Shown piece by piece: positions 1 through 12,712 of a stretch of DNA of 64,000 nt. The translations under genes were made by a program, and so were the position numbers. The notes under the pieces were generated by a model. It did not search any database. It was not told the origin of the DNA and worked only from the letters and a program-made list of their open reading frames with translations. The stretch is from the NCBI GenBank assembly GCA_018857735.1, contig JABMCL010002757.1, positions 204,501-268,500 on the forward strand. The letters run 5' to 3'. The DNA is from Alviniconcha marisindica (Eukaryota; Mollusca; Gastropoda; Provannidae). Position 1 is the stretch's first letter; each line of letters begins with the position of its first letter.

Positions 1-824
1 TAAACAGGTAAAATGTACACTCTGACTACAGAAACAAAGTAAGAAATATAATCAGTATTATATATATATATATACACCACCACATAATGTCAAAAAATGT
101 GCAAAGAAATGACACAGCCACTCAGGGGTCTGAATTTGACAAGGCAAAGGATTGACCAACATGAATGTCTTATTAATATACAATTCAGTTAAAATGTCAC
201 CAGATGTATCTGAAACAGTCAAAGTATATATATATATATGTACAAAATGGGACATACTGGATAAATGTTTTGCTGAATTATCACTTTCCATTCTTTCCAG
301 GTGCTGCTGTCTATGTTACTGACTTCAATTAAAAAGGTTTATGGGAGGAACAAAACTACTTTAACAAGTGGATGAATACTACTATGCTGGCAGCACCAGT
401 TAATGCTGCAGATGGGTGGGATGGCAGGGTGTGGGGAGAGGAGAGATAGGTAGGCATAACTGTGGTTTGTGGCAATACTGGACCATTTACTTTGGGAGAT
501 AAATGTCATTAGTTCATCATGCGCTGTGTGGAAATTATGGGACATAGACCATTTCCTTTAAGGTGTTTCTGAAGACGGTACCAGGGTAGTCAGACTAAAC
601 TGGGCGCACGCAACAACCTGATATCTTCAACGAAATGTCTTAATAGGTTGCACTTTTGTACCCCCAAAAATGGCTCTTCTTTCGTTTTGTTGATAAACCC
701 AATGGTGACAAGATTTGGTAAAAAAAAAATTGTGATTAACCAAAATGTCCATTCAAGGCCATTCTGCTGATCCCTCTGCATGGGTAACAATGACTTAAAA
801 CACATTTTCATTCCATTTAGTGAT
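1..824. other. 3' flank of ZC3H14, no gene seen
   Basis: AT-rich sequence downstream of the ZC3H14 stop codon, with short TA-repeat runs near 59-75 and 226-240. The reading frames here show no recognisable domain. Part of it is presumably the ZC3H14 3' UTR, but I see no clear AATAAA signal on the minus strand. Confidence 0.5.
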
Positions 825-3800
825 TTACTTGGCAGCACCAGCAGCTGAAACAGGTGCCAGGGTGGTCTTCATAGTGTCTTTTCTAGCTGCCCATGTGAGC
901 TTGTCCTTGGTGGGAAGGGTAGGGTGGTAGAAGGGGCACCCTTTGTTCTTGCAGGCCAGGCCAAAGCGACAAGGCTTTGGATGGAAAAAAGGGCAGCTCA
1001 TGTTGCTGCAAGCAGGGAAGAACTTGCACTGAGGTGGGTTCACATTCTGGGAAGGGAGTGTAAACTGCTGTGGTGCTGGAGGTCGATACACTGGAATGAT
1101 CTGTGGAGCCTGGAACGGGGGGATGGAGCGGCGGCTGGAGTGGGTGTAGGGGCACTCAGGGCGCACACACTTGGAGTCAAAACGACAATTCGGATGAATA
1201 TAGAGGCACTTTTCTCCAAACTTGCACATAGGAAAAGTCTTGCAGTGCACTGTTGGGTGGTGGTAGTCGCAGGCAGCACCGTTCACACATGCTGGCCAGA
1301 ACTTACATCGTTCCATCATCTTTGCTTTCTTCAGAGGTGTAGGCTCCACCTCCATTGCTTCTCCCTCCTCATCAGAATCCTTCAGGCTGATGTTCAGGGG
1401 TTGAATTTTGGGAGGTGACATCAATGCTGAGAGGGGCTCTTTAAGCTGGGGCAAGGAAAGACCTGCTGCAGTTGGTGCCCGGTTTATTCCTGAAGGCTGG
1501 ACATCTGACATTGCCACCCCCTGCTCAAAGCGCTCACTTTCTGTGACTTCCATTTCATACTGCTCAGAGTCCACCCCATCCAGGGTGACCACAAAACGTG
1601 TCTTGTCTTTAGTCTTCTCCTTCATCATCGTCTGCCTCAGGTCTTCTTCTAATACAGCAGGAGAAGATTCAGTTAGGTCCACAACATCCTGGTCCAGCGC
1701 AAACTCATCATGGTCCATGTCCTCCAAAAGAATTGGAACTCCCTGGCTTCCTGACTCTGATGGAGACTTCTCCTCTGCTGGGCTGGCTACCATCTCTGGT
1801 TCATACTCCACAACTCTGCTATCAATTTCAGCTGCATCCCCAGTCTTTTTCGGTCGTTTTGCAACAGTGGGTTTTGGAACTGGTGAATTTCGTTCTGGTG
1901 ACGGGGGCTCCTGTTTGATTTTCACGGGCAGTGGTAGTGGTTTAGGTTGTGGTTGGGAGGTAGCAGTCACTGTATCAAGTTCAGCTTCAATTACAAAGTT
2001 CACAATGGGAGCTGCCTTCTCTCGTTTGATAAACTTTCGGGGTGGGGTTGTCTCTCGTTCTTCATCCGGCCATGCCCGCTGCTGTGCTTCCTCACGCTTG
2101 GACTTGGAAACAATACCCACCCTGTTGCTGTTGTCCACCCGAGGTGCTGGCTGTACTTTCCGTGTTGGGATGTAGACTGGTGGGTCAGAGTGACGACTGC
2201 TTCTGGAATAACAACGATGTACATGTAACATCAATATCAAATAATGTGTACAAATACCATGCACATGTAACATCAGAATCAAATAGTGTGTACAAATATC
2301 ATTGTCCTTAATATACATTGTACATATAATATTCATATTGTAACAAACTTTACTTTCTACACTTCCTGCCTGTCATCATAGGTACATGACTCAGTCTTAC
2401 ACCCAATCAAAAATGCAATCATAGCAAGAAAAGCAACATTGGCAGCTACATTTCATGGGGAAACAAGTCACCTCAAATACCTTGGTATTATTCATTTCAG
2501 CTCAATGCTGACAACATGTAGAAACAATCTCAATGAAGTACAAAGAAGTGGAGGCAAGATTTATCACTGTCCTGAAGGCTATCGTTACAAATGACAATGA
2601 ACAACGTCACCTCTTCCTACTGATTCTGAGTGTGGGGCCGTCAATGAAACTAACCCCAAACCTTACCGCAAAGAACAGCTGTTCTCCAACAGGTAGAAGA
2701 GGTCAAAATAAAAACTGAAGACTGAATGTTTTGTTTTAAAATGCTTGGTTGATTTTATTTTCAGTTTACAATCCTCTGTGTTAGTGATGGAAAACACTGC
2801 TAAGTGTCACAGATGGCCTTTACTAGAACTGATTCCCACAGCCTCATTTGATAGCTTATTTCTTGGACTCTGCGAGTACGGACCTCTTGCACCCAGTATC
2901 AAAACAGCAGTGTGTGCAACACATGTGGACTAGGTCACTGTAACATCAAATATGTTGGCCCAGTTCACAATCTTGGTGTCTCTCTTGATCCATCTCCCTC
3001 TTTCCAACAGCAAATCACCTTCATTTGTCATTTGCTACCTGGGACTTTGCTGGATCAGTGCAATATGCCACCATCTCTCTGAAGACAACTAAAAAATATA
3101 ATAAAATGCAATGTCTGTTTATTCTTCAAGATTAGATAACTGTAAGTGTAACACCCTTTTTGCAGGCTGCCAAAAGAATCTTCTTCAAGGTGACATCACT
3201 GTCCATGAAAACAGTACCGACCAAGGTCACAATACCCAACTTACTAAAACTAATAAAAGAAACAGAAGGGGTCACCAATAGTGAGAACTGAAATCATTTC
3301 CACAGAGTCAACGAGCTTCCTAACAAAAAACAAACAAAAAAACAATGAAGTGGGAAAATCAACTGGCATGAGGCAATGTCTGCAACCCATCATCAGACTC
3401 CTGTGCAACTACTGTCCTGAACCTACTGGAAGTAAGGGAAAAGACAAAGCACATACAGATACACTGACAATTAAACTTAAAGCAAGCATCACAAGTGGCT
3501 TGCACCTCTAACAATCTGATGACTGATATATATACTGAGAAGCATGAAACACTAACCAGCAGGTACAATCACACAATCATCTGGAGGAGAAAGGTGCAGA
3601 AAAAGGTAAGACTAAGAGTTGACTATTTACTTTGAAAGGACAAAATATAGCCAGTCTTAATGAGTTAATCTCTTATTACTGTTAATCTGGAAGAACACCA
3701 AACAGTTTCAAACTTTCAACGGCAACATTGGGAAAACTTCAAAGATATATATGTAAAAATAAAATAGAATATTGCATCACATCTGGCCAGGCACTTCTTA

Positions 3801-6799
3801 AGTTCTTATCAATTAAAGAGACTAAAAAGAATATGCATTTTTCTTACCAAATGAATAGACAATGATCATGATTGGATTATATATTATATAATACACGTAT
3901 GATACATTATTAATATTATGGAGAATGTCCAAAAGTTAGAATACCCACCCTGACTGGGTAATGGCTTGGCGTAAGCTGGTTTGAGCAAGCCTAAGGCTGG
4001 CATGGCCAGAATCTCGTGAGCTGGAAGGAGCAAAGCGACTGGGCCTGTCATAGTCCCGATCCTTTTCCCGTCCCTCACTCCTCATGAAAGGCTTGATAGG
4101 AGTGATTGCCACCCGACGCTGGGTCTCCACTGACTTCTCCGCCTCCGTCATTGCCTTCAGCAGCAGGGACCTGAACATTGTAATGTCATTGTCAGCAACA
4201 CCATAAAGCATCCTTGGTCAATTTCTCACCCATATCACAAGCAAAACAAGTAAACATATTGAACATTATATTTACAGGCTCTAAAAAAGTCTACACTATA
4301 CAGACAGTAATGAGTAAACTAAGAATAAAAACTATGTTGTAATATTAATAGTGAAAACCTCTGATGTGCCCAACCTCAAAGTTAAATATCAAGACCAAAA
4401 TGCACACACATGTAATGATGTATACATGTATACTATACATCATACTCTATGAATCTATCTAAAAAAAATATATAAAAATACATCAACAAAAATCTGACAA
4501 TTACTAATTAGCACAAAGCACAAAACAGAACTATTAGTATTAGTTAGCTAATTCTTGGATTTTAACATCCTGTCAACTGCACAGCCATACAGGATAATCT
4601 CAAGATAAAGGACACATTTATTTGAAATTCTTTTAGTTTTTTTCTTTTCTTGTTTCTTTCTTTCTTTTTTAGTTTTAAGAATTTGTGGAAGAGCAGCAGT
4701 CATTTCTACTTCAGCTTTCAGGGGAATGTGGAAAAATCTCATACCCTGCTATAGTGCTAAAATTGCTATATATATATATAAAAGTACAAAAGAATACTGA
4801 TACTGTATTAATAACAGTAAACAGTCATTACCTGTGCTATTAAAAACTATTAACTTAAAATATAAATCAAGATAATTCCAACTTCAGTTACTATAATTTG
4901 TAGCAGTAACACTTACAGCTCCCCAGACTATGAACTTGTCTGAGTTAGTGATTAGCTAGGCATTTTCCAAACTGGTGTGACATAAGGTGGCAAAAATGGT
5001 TAACAGAAAACAGTCAAATAATCATTGTAACTTTGTAAGTGTAACACTATCAGTGTAAGTGTAACAGGACAGGTCACATACATTGCTGTCTGTATTATAA
5101 TTATATAAATATAACTACTACTAGAGCTCTATAAGTATAACAACTGTACAAGCAAATACCTTGTTCCCTTCCCTGATTAGAACACACTTTCACACTGTCA
5201 CTGTCAGTGTCACACTCAATAGTCATACACTCATGCCTTCTCTGTGTGTGCTGTTTTTGTTGTTGTTCTTCTTCTTTTAAACTTTAAAGAACAAGTCAAA
5301 CAAAATAACAGCCAGTACATCTGACTGATAGCCAATTTCTTTTCTGGCATTATAATTTATATGCTGCTCTTAACGGGTAAAATACCAGAAATAACCAGTT
5401 AGTGTGAACCTTGGTTAGTACTAATGCTATCAGTTTCATATTCATTATTGGCCTTCAAGTTCAAATAATCATCAAATTTAAAATCAGAGAGGGAGACAAC
5501 AGCAAAAAATCAACAACAACAAAAAGGGGTGGGGGGGGGGGGGGGGGGGGGAAGGGAGGGAACAACCAAAAACAAAAGAAATTTCAAAGAAAGAAAACAT
5601 TTTTTTTACTTGTTTGCCTGTAGTTTTGGAGGGACGCTGGACTTTCTAGCTGTAACTCTTACTACACTGGCAACATTGCCAACAGCAGGGTTGCGAGGAT
5701 CGTAGCCATCATCATCATCACTGTCAATGTCATGAGTAATGGAACCTATCACTGAGACAGGGGCACGTCTTTTCCGGGTCTGTAACTCAGAAGGCCGGGG
5801 CTCAACAGCTCGGACTAAATCAGCACGGTGCACCGCCTGCCTGATTGGTGATGTTACTGCTTTGGGACGAGAAGATCGGTGAGGAGAAGTGTCTCTATAA
5901 GCAGCTCTGGATATAATTATGGATGCAGCCCCTCTTGGGGGTTCTGAACTGACTTCATCATCACCAATTCTGATGACAGCTGCTCTCACTGGTTCACTTT
6001 TTTTATTTGCTGGTGGTACAATTGCTGTCTCTTGTTCAAGTTCTTCAGTGAGCTCATCATTTTCTGTCAGCAGGAGCTCAGAAAGATCATCATCTTCAAC
6101 AACCTGGATATCACTGTCCAAACCAGTCTCACCATAGTCTTTTGTCCCCAATTCCAAAGTGTCTAACTTTTTCGTGTCTTTTGATACTTCTTTGGTCTCA
6201 ATGGGTTTTACACTGCTAATATTTGCAGGTGCAGCTGTTTGATTGACAGAAGCTAGTGGTGTTTCTATTATAACGACAGCAGAATGATCAAGATCTGAAT
6301 CTATTTTTCCAGACCCAGAGCTTACTTTTGAATTCGACTTTACATCATCAAGCAAAGAATTTTTCTCTTGGTCCGACCGTCGTCTTTTGCTTTCCTTCTT
6401 GACTTCTGACACCTCATCTGTTGCATGTTTCTTCGACTTTACTTCATCTGCAACGTGCTTTTTGGGTTTGCTGGAATCTTCAGCGGCGGGGACACACTGT
6501 TCCTTTGACTTCGACTTCTCACTCAACTTTTCTTTGCTTGGGGCTGCAATTGCAGAACTGGAGTCTGAAGTTATTGATTGCAACTTTTGCAGCAGACCAT
6601 GTAGCCAGGTCGTAAATTTTTCTGTGTTGGTGCCAAGAAACAGACCAAGATCTTCTGACATCTGAAACTGGCTCTTTTTATTTGCCACCATAACCATGAT
6701 GTAGTCGGGTAATTCTTCGTCCACATAGGCTCCGAGTTCCACCAATTTCGCCTTGATGGCGGAGCGAATTTTGTGGCTGATTTCGTTGCCGATTTCCAT
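825..6799 (-). CDS. ZC3H14: ZC3H14 (Nab2-type CCCH zinc-finger poly(A)-binding protein)
   Basis: Coding exons on the minus strand: 5610-6799, 3949-4170, 825-2202; both junctions are GT-AG and phase 2, giving 929 aa. Residues 1-75 form the Nab2/ZC3H14 N-terminal PWI-like fold, with the invariant block EELPDYIMVMVANKKS. Residues about 80-760 are low-complexity, acidic, Ser/Lys-rich and probably disordered. The C-terminus carries five tandem CCCH fingers at about 770-785, 791-808, 810-825, 863-879 and 882-898. Fingers 1-3 and 4-5 are separated by a Pro-rich linker, the order known for the family. Known role of the family: nuclear binding of polyadenosine RNA and control of poly(A) tail length and mRNA export. 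The start ATG at 6799 is the first residue of the conserved domain. The protein is somewhat longer than the human one because of the disordered middle. Intron 2 holds a dead LINE fragment in antisense orientation. A non-coding 5' exon cannot be excluded. Confidence 0.93.
2221..2304. repeat. 42-bp tandem duplication in ZC3H14 intron 2
   Basis: Two imperfect copies of a 42-bp unit, each beginning ACATGTAACATC. They lie immediately upstream (in transcript sense) of the acceptor of the last ZC3H14 exon. Confidence 0.75.
2955..3250 (+). mobile_element. Non-LTR retrotransposon RT fragment (dead)
   Basis: In broken plus-strand frames the segment reads LGVSLDPSPSFQQQI (from about 2968) and then SRLDNCKCNTLFAGC (from about 3126). 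These match the consecutive C-terminal blocks of Jockey/CR1-type reverse transcriptases (LGVxLDxxLSFxxQI and SRLDYCNxLLxG). Stops and frameshifts lie between them, so it is a relic. It sits antisense in intron 2 of ZC3H14. The clade is not resolved. Confidence 0.6.
4551..4612. repeat. Dispersed repeat, copy 1
   Basis: Begins ATTCTTGGATTTTAACATCC and continues with TGTCAACTGCACAG. The same opening recurs at 11101 and 33173, so this is one copy of a short dispersed repeat of unknown class. It lies in ZC3H14 intron 1. Confidence 0.5.
5526..5551. repeat. Poly-G tract near the ZC3H14 exon 1 donor
   Basis: A run of more than 20 G on the plus strand (poly-C in the transcript) about 60 nt inside intron 1, just downstream of the exon 1 donor at 5608-5609. 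Confidence 0.8.
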
Positions 6800-7020
6800 G
6801 TTTGCACAGGTAAACTGTTAATACGAGCGTTAAAAACTGTCTCTGCTGATTGGACTGACCAGAATAAGCTTTGTAAACGCAGAACTCCTGAGAAAAAGAT
6901 CACAGTTATCGGACAATATATAACGTTGATTGACCGTCGCCCCGGCCCAGTGACATGGGGTTGTCTGCCCTTTAGTAGTAACCGGAATAAAAGCGAGTTT
7001 CGAATGTGAGATTTACGAAT
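6800..7020 (-). promoter_or_regulatory. Putative ZC3H14 promoter region
   Basis: Sequence immediately upstream of the ZC3H14 ATG. It has more CpG than the surroundings and contains CCGGAA at 6982-6987, an ETS/GABP-like core that recurs next to the starts of three other genes in this window. No TATA box is evident. The transcription start cannot be placed from sequence. Confidence 0.35.
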
Positions 7021-8091
7021 AAGTTTCACATAGATCTGTTCGTTTACTGTTTCTGTCAGAGTGCTGAAACATAATATGCCAAATTTATTAATTAATAATT
7101 AATATTTAGTAAGCTGTGCTGAGTAATATATATTTATTTGCGCGACATATCGTCTTTTTAATGAAACAAAGTCAAACAACAACAATAAAAACATCAACTA
7201 GGCTTCAGGGTACTGAAAAACTGGAATGTCAATGCAGTGTATTTGAGGCAGACGCAGGGCTTCGAACTGTTAATATCCTCCTCTGTTAAAAACAGAAAGA
7301 AAAAAGTTGAGCTTCCGTAGTGATTCTGAAATACCATCCAACAGCAGCTAAGGTTTTCAAGCCTCATTTACTTAACTTCGTTTGTCAGGTATAATATAAT
7401 GTGACCAGGACTGTAGACTTGCAGGACTAATAAAAACCTCTTCAGTTTATGCTTATTTTCTCCTTCTCAAAACAACAACCCCTGTCCTACCACAACCTCG
7501 CAGTGATTTTATCCAGTCGTCATACCAGCCCCCACCCCCATTCTATTGCCATACTTCCTTGGCACCACAAACCTGCCATATGTACTACTTCGCAATGGCA
7601 AAGAAAAGAGAGGCAGGGCAAATGTAAGCGAGAACCTAGAATTCTTGTTTTCTGTTTGCTGGAATGCACTGCAAACAATGTATGGAAACTGTTAGGTGCA
7701 AATTAATTAAATATCTATCAGTGCAAACAACTACACGTAACTTTGTGATCAATAAAGGATACAGAGCTTCTTCTTTTTTATGTACAACTGGTGTCAAATG
7801 TTTCAAAATTACATCTTCAAAGTGGTTCAAAATATGCTGGACAGCAGATTGTTGCAACAACAAAAAAATCTTCTTAGAAGACTGTTGGTCAGTGATTGCC
7901 AGGAACAGTGATCTTGTTTCAAGAGGCTGTTATATATGTGCTCACAAAGTATTTGAGAAATGGTAGATCATTTTATTCACCTAAAAGATTGACTGTACTG
8001 ATACATGTACAAATAAAATATACATGTATATATTTTGTTGTCTGATTGTTAGCTGCTTAATTCTTTTATTGGTCATTGATTTTGTAGTTAA

Positions 8092-8094
8092 TCT

Positions 8095-8142
<48 letters not shown>

Positions 8143-8267
8143 GCACGCACACGCACACCAGACATGAAAATTGAAAGATGATGAGCAGGAGGGTCAAGAC
8201 ACAAACACATACACACACCAGACATGAAAAGTGAAAGATAATGAGCAGAAGGGTCAAGACAAAACAC
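8092..8267. repeat. CT/CA microsatellite and 60-bp tandem duplication
   Basis: A (CT)n run to 8130, then CA-rich sequence to about 8158. Two copies of a 60-bp unit starting CCAGACATGAAAA follow at 8158 and 8218. Reading frames across it (Arg/Glu and Cys/Val repeats) are artefacts of the simple repeat. Confidence 0.85.
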
Positions 8268-8754
8268 AGCTGGAAAAGAATGCACATTGCATTCATGTAT
8301 TATGTATTCATACAGATCAACATGAATCAATATTTACATGTACTCACATACCAAACAAAACATTTGGATTCTTCCACTGATTGAAAAACATTAACATAAT
8401 AACAATGCTACATAAATATGCATGAAAACACAACCAGGATTAACCCCCAAAAGCAAGAGTTGTCGGAATAGGTGGAGTACACATTGCGACTGTGACACAT
8501 GAATTATGCATAATATTCTTGTCTATTTGACTGAATGATTTAAGTTGCCCAGAGTGCTTACCCAGTTTCAGTATACACTATGTACGCAGCTGTATAAAAT
8601 TAATGAATAATTTAATGTAGTCTAGTTTACAAAACTACAGTAATTGCATTTGTAAATTTTAGCAAAAAGATTCACTTTTGCCACAGTACATGTATACATG
8701 ATTACATCTCTGAAAATAGGCAGTTATCTCTCTCTACATATATATTATATAGTG

Positions 8755-8755
<1 letters not shown>

Positions 8756-8823
<68 letters not shown>
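8756..8823. repeat. (GT)n microsatellite
   Basis: Uninterrupted GT dinucleotides for about 68 bp, followed by degenerate GT-rich sequence to about 8885. Confidence 0.95.
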
Positions 8824-8824
<1 letters not shown>

Positions 8825-11100
8825 ATGTCCATGTGTGTGTGTCTGTGTGCATGTCTGGACATATGTGTATGCATGAGTGTGTATATAATGTGTGATGGCC
8901 TGTTTAATGGTATGTGAGTACACTTACATTGCAGTTTTTGATGTTCATCATTCAGTTACCCCTTACTTTCCATTGTTATAAAACCTTTACATAATGTGTC
9001 ATTGTATAGGTTATAGGTAGAACTGTCTTTCTTTCTCTCTCCTTCTTCTTGGATTAGGCTGCATACTCTAATCAATGGCAAAACATTACATAAAATGTAA
9101 AACATTAACATATACAGAGCTCTATATCTTTTACCTTAAACAGCTGGAAATATTTGCAACATGTAGCACTTCCTGGCCCTTTACAATGGATCCATTTTTG
9201 AAGGTACTAGATCAAGACCAGGATTGTGATTATCCAAAAAAATGATCTATCAATTTTTTTGTATTCAATTCTTGTTCACCACACTGCATCTTCAGTCTGG
9301 ATGTGGCCACCAAGTGAGCTGTCTTCCAGTGGTTTTAGGCAGGTTTGCAGTGTTCATTATGAGAGAACGCTTCTTGATTTCCTTTAAAGTCAGGTGCTGG
9401 AACCCCCTGCACTGCACTTCAAGTTGTGAAAGGAACCAGCCTTCCCAAAATGTGTTTTGCCACTGCCAAGAGATCAAAATTATTAAAGTTTAAGATCAAG
9501 CATTTTGCTTTTGGATGTTCTGTTGACTTAATTTTAAGTTTACAATCCACCTTTTGTCAATAATGAACAGAACAGATACAAAAAACAATGTAAATTGTCA
9601 CAGCTGACCAAACAGTGACCTGCAACCTCAAATCTTGTTCTTGGACAACACCAGCACACAATCTTCATCCCCAACGTCAGACAGGCAGTGTGTGCAGCAG
9701 GCAAGTTAGGACATTTGACATCATTTTATATTGCCAGTCCTATTAATGGTCACTGACAAAAGTCTGTTTGCAAGTTCAAAATAAAATAAACAAGGTACTT
9801 TGAAACAAAAACCTGGGTTTTCAGTTTTTATTTGAAACTCTTCTACCTGTGGAGTGAAACACATTTTGAGAAGGGTAGTTACTTTAATTGTCTAAATGTG
9901 TAACTATGTCAGTATTTTGTCTCATCACAAACAACTGTCCTAAAAAATATTAAAAACAAAAACAGCCACGACTTCAAGCTAGTGGAAACAATACTGTGGT
10001 AGAAGTGACACATGAAAGACTGTTTAATCTGTGCATGCTGTTTTGATGTGCAGAATTTATCCATTTTGTGCCACTCTACATTTCAAAGCTAACAGTTTAA
10101 ATCCAATATAGTGATAGCTTACAAAAATTCACCAGAAATTACAGGCCTGCCACATTAAAAACAATGTATTGTGTCTTTAGAGCTCTGCAAACAGTTAGAA
10201 CTCCAAGACAGGCTGACTAGGTTTTTATTTTTAATGCCCAATACATTCAGATACTGTGAAACCCCTAATAAAAGACTACCTTGAAGAGATTCCAATCTGC
10301 TTCTAAGATCCTTTTTATAAAACCTTTCCTTTCATATTTCCATGTAAATGAACCCCTGATCAAGGGCTGTCCTTCTTTTAAGACCACTTTTACTTATTTT
10401 TGGAGGATGGTTTTAGAAAAGTTTTACAGTTTAGTACATGCAATACAACAAGGCCAGCACCAGCCCTGTGAGGCTTGTGGAGAAGACCAGGCATACAGGA
10501 CACATCACTGCTGGAGGTCAAGCTTCACCAGAAGCCCCAGCATGTTGCCATGGGAGAACGGTTCAAAGCCACCAGGCAGTAAATGAGTAACTGAAAGAAG
10601 AGGTATTTTATAAAAATACTGCTCTTCTAGAAGTGCACACTTCAAAGTTCAAAGATGACCAAGCTATTTTTATCTGGCATTGTTACCAGCTTTGTGAAGC
10701 TGCAGACGTCTCCATTGGTTGCAGATGAATCATTATTCACTGTTCACCAAAGCTGATCCTCCTTGCCAGAAAATGATGTTTGTGCTCTTCACTGGCACCA
10801 TGTTCCATCCAGCTTTGTCTGAAGTTAACCTCTTTAACTGACAGCTTCATCTGAAAATAGAACCAAAAAACAACAAGTCAATATGAAGCAAACATGTTTG
10901 AGTATTCTCTTCACTTTCTTACTAAATCTTAAGCTGTACATATGATCAGTGCAGTGTATCCATGCATGTGCATGAATAAACCAAACCACAAGCAAGTTTA
11001 TCATTCAGGACTCTTTGGTATTGAGTCAATGACCAATGCAAATTGGTGCCATTTTAAAGACATGAGAAAGGGCAGCAGTAGACCTGTACTAGAACAGTTC

Positions 11101-11160
11101 ATTCTTGGATTTTAATGTCCCATCTACCAGTACCACACAGGGTTAGTACCCAAATAAGGT
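11101..11160. repeat. Dispersed repeat, copy 2
   Basis: Opens with ATTCTTGGATTTTAATGTCC followed by CATCTACCAG, matching copies at 4551 and 33173 over the first 25-45 bases. Confidence 0.5.
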
Positions 11161-12504
11161 CATGAATCAGTCATGAATCAATCAACAATTAGCAGTAATT
11201 TGTACATTTACATTGGTACTTGACCCATGAAAGAGAAAATGTTCAGCCAGGATCCAATCTATTCAAATGTTTACTAAAATACATATTTTGTAGTAACCTT
11301 GATTTTTTTTTCACTCTCCCATGATCTTGAAAATTGGTCAGTCACTGAACCCGGCATATTTCATACTGATAAAGATTATTCTCAAACAATTTTTTTACAA
11401 AGATCTTGCTGCTAAAAATCAAATCAAAGAAAATGAAAAACATGTTTATGATCATGTCCATATCAAAAAAGTATTTAATTTAGAATTTATATTCCCAACA
11501 CACTTGTCACCTTGAAATTCAATCAAGACCATTAAAAGAAGTATGACTATGACAAGCATACTATTTTACTGGAATCAGAGTGCAACCTGTGGCTCAATGG
11601 CGGCTATGAAGTATGACATTTTTTGAAAATTTTCACTTTGAAGTTCAAGTTTCCAAGAAAAGCCTAAAATGTTCAGCCCAGATGGCCTGTCAATTGGACA
11701 GCCTTATGGCTGTGCACACAAACATGCATCATTGTGTTAACAATCACATGATTATTCAAATTCCAGCCAAAAATTATAAAAAGTCCCAAAAGCAACACTG
11801 ATTTTTGACAAAACAGCATCATGTTTAAAATTAATATTTGCAATGTTTAAGAAAAGCAAATCCTTTGGCAACTGACACTCACAACTGACTACATTGGCAA
11901 TACTACATAATTTGCACAATACATAATGCAGTCATTCTTGTTTCAAATTTTTGCATAATGCCACTTTTCATGTGTTGCTTATATAATTTAGCAACATGCT
12001 GAGATTTGAGTTCTGGGTTACACCAAGGTTTTTAACACCATAACACTGATTAACAAATGACACAAATAGGACACTGAAATGATTTTGTATCAAAAACAAA
12101 CAAACAAACAAAACCAGCCAAACAAACGACAAAGCGGAAAACAACAAAGGAGATCACAGATTTGCTAACAACAACAAAATAATGAAAGCTGATGGGGAGA
12201 AAACACATCTGAACAAGCAACCATACTTTGCAAATTACCTTTCATGAAAATGAAATACAGTTCCAGTCGATTTCAGTAAGTACTGGATAAATCACATTAT
12301 ATGCTAAGCTGACACAGCAGAAGTACCACTGACTCAGAAGTGTAACTGCAATTGTTGTTTTGTTCCTTGTAGTCTTGGCCAGAAACAGCTCAATATTTAC
12401 ACGTATGACACCATTTAAGGCATAATGTTCATTAAACATTCATGTTTTGTCACAGTCAAATGCACAGATCATGGACTGATACTATTAATTTGTGCTCAGT
12501 GGGT

Positions 12505-12510
12505 TTTATT
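12505..12510 (-). terminator. Candidate polyadenylation signal of the short ZC3H14-like gene
   Basis: TTTATT on the plus strand reads AATAAA on the minus strand, about 200 nt downstream of the stop codon at 12713. Its position suits the intronless ZC3H14-like gene. Confidence 0.4.
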
Positions 12511-12712
12511 TATAAATGTATAGTTGATATTTATCATCATATAATAATGATACTAACACTACACATCACAGTGTCATGACCTTTCAGTGTCACTGATTTG
12601 AATGTATATACTATTAGTATTAATAGACTAGTATTGCATTATGTTCTATTTGATCACAAGAAAATGCAATCAAGCACTACAACTGTACAAGTATGTTGGT
12701 CTGAATGCTAAG

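Larger units (their letters stand above)
7021..12504. other. Intergenic region between ZC3H14 and its short paralogue
   Basis: No convincing coding exon on either strand. It contains a CT/CA microsatellite with a 60-bp tandem unit (8.1 kb), a long GT microsatellite (8.76 kb) and a dispersed repeat copy at 11.1 kb. The 10.4-10.6 kb reading frame has a faint resemblance to a Gag segment but is too short to call. Confidence 0.5.

Noticed and set aside
924..2175. Long plus-strand frames opposite the last ZC3H14 exon
   Set aside because: Antisense shadows of the zinc-finger coding exon; no domain and no splice context.
2760..2935. Loose similarity between about 2760-2935 and 9540-9720
   Set aside because: Shared words (TTCTTGGAC, CAGTGTGTGCA) are few and spacing is inconsistent; could not be supported by eye as a repeat family.
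8698..8923. Cys/Val and Thr/His repeat proteins on both strands
   Set aside because: They are translations of the GT/CA microsatellite.
10500..10586. Possible Ty3/gypsy Gag fragment (VKLHQKPQHVAMGERFKATR)
   Set aside because: Resembles the HxxPKPxxxxxRFxFxxR pattern of Gag but is only about 20 residues with no flanking support.
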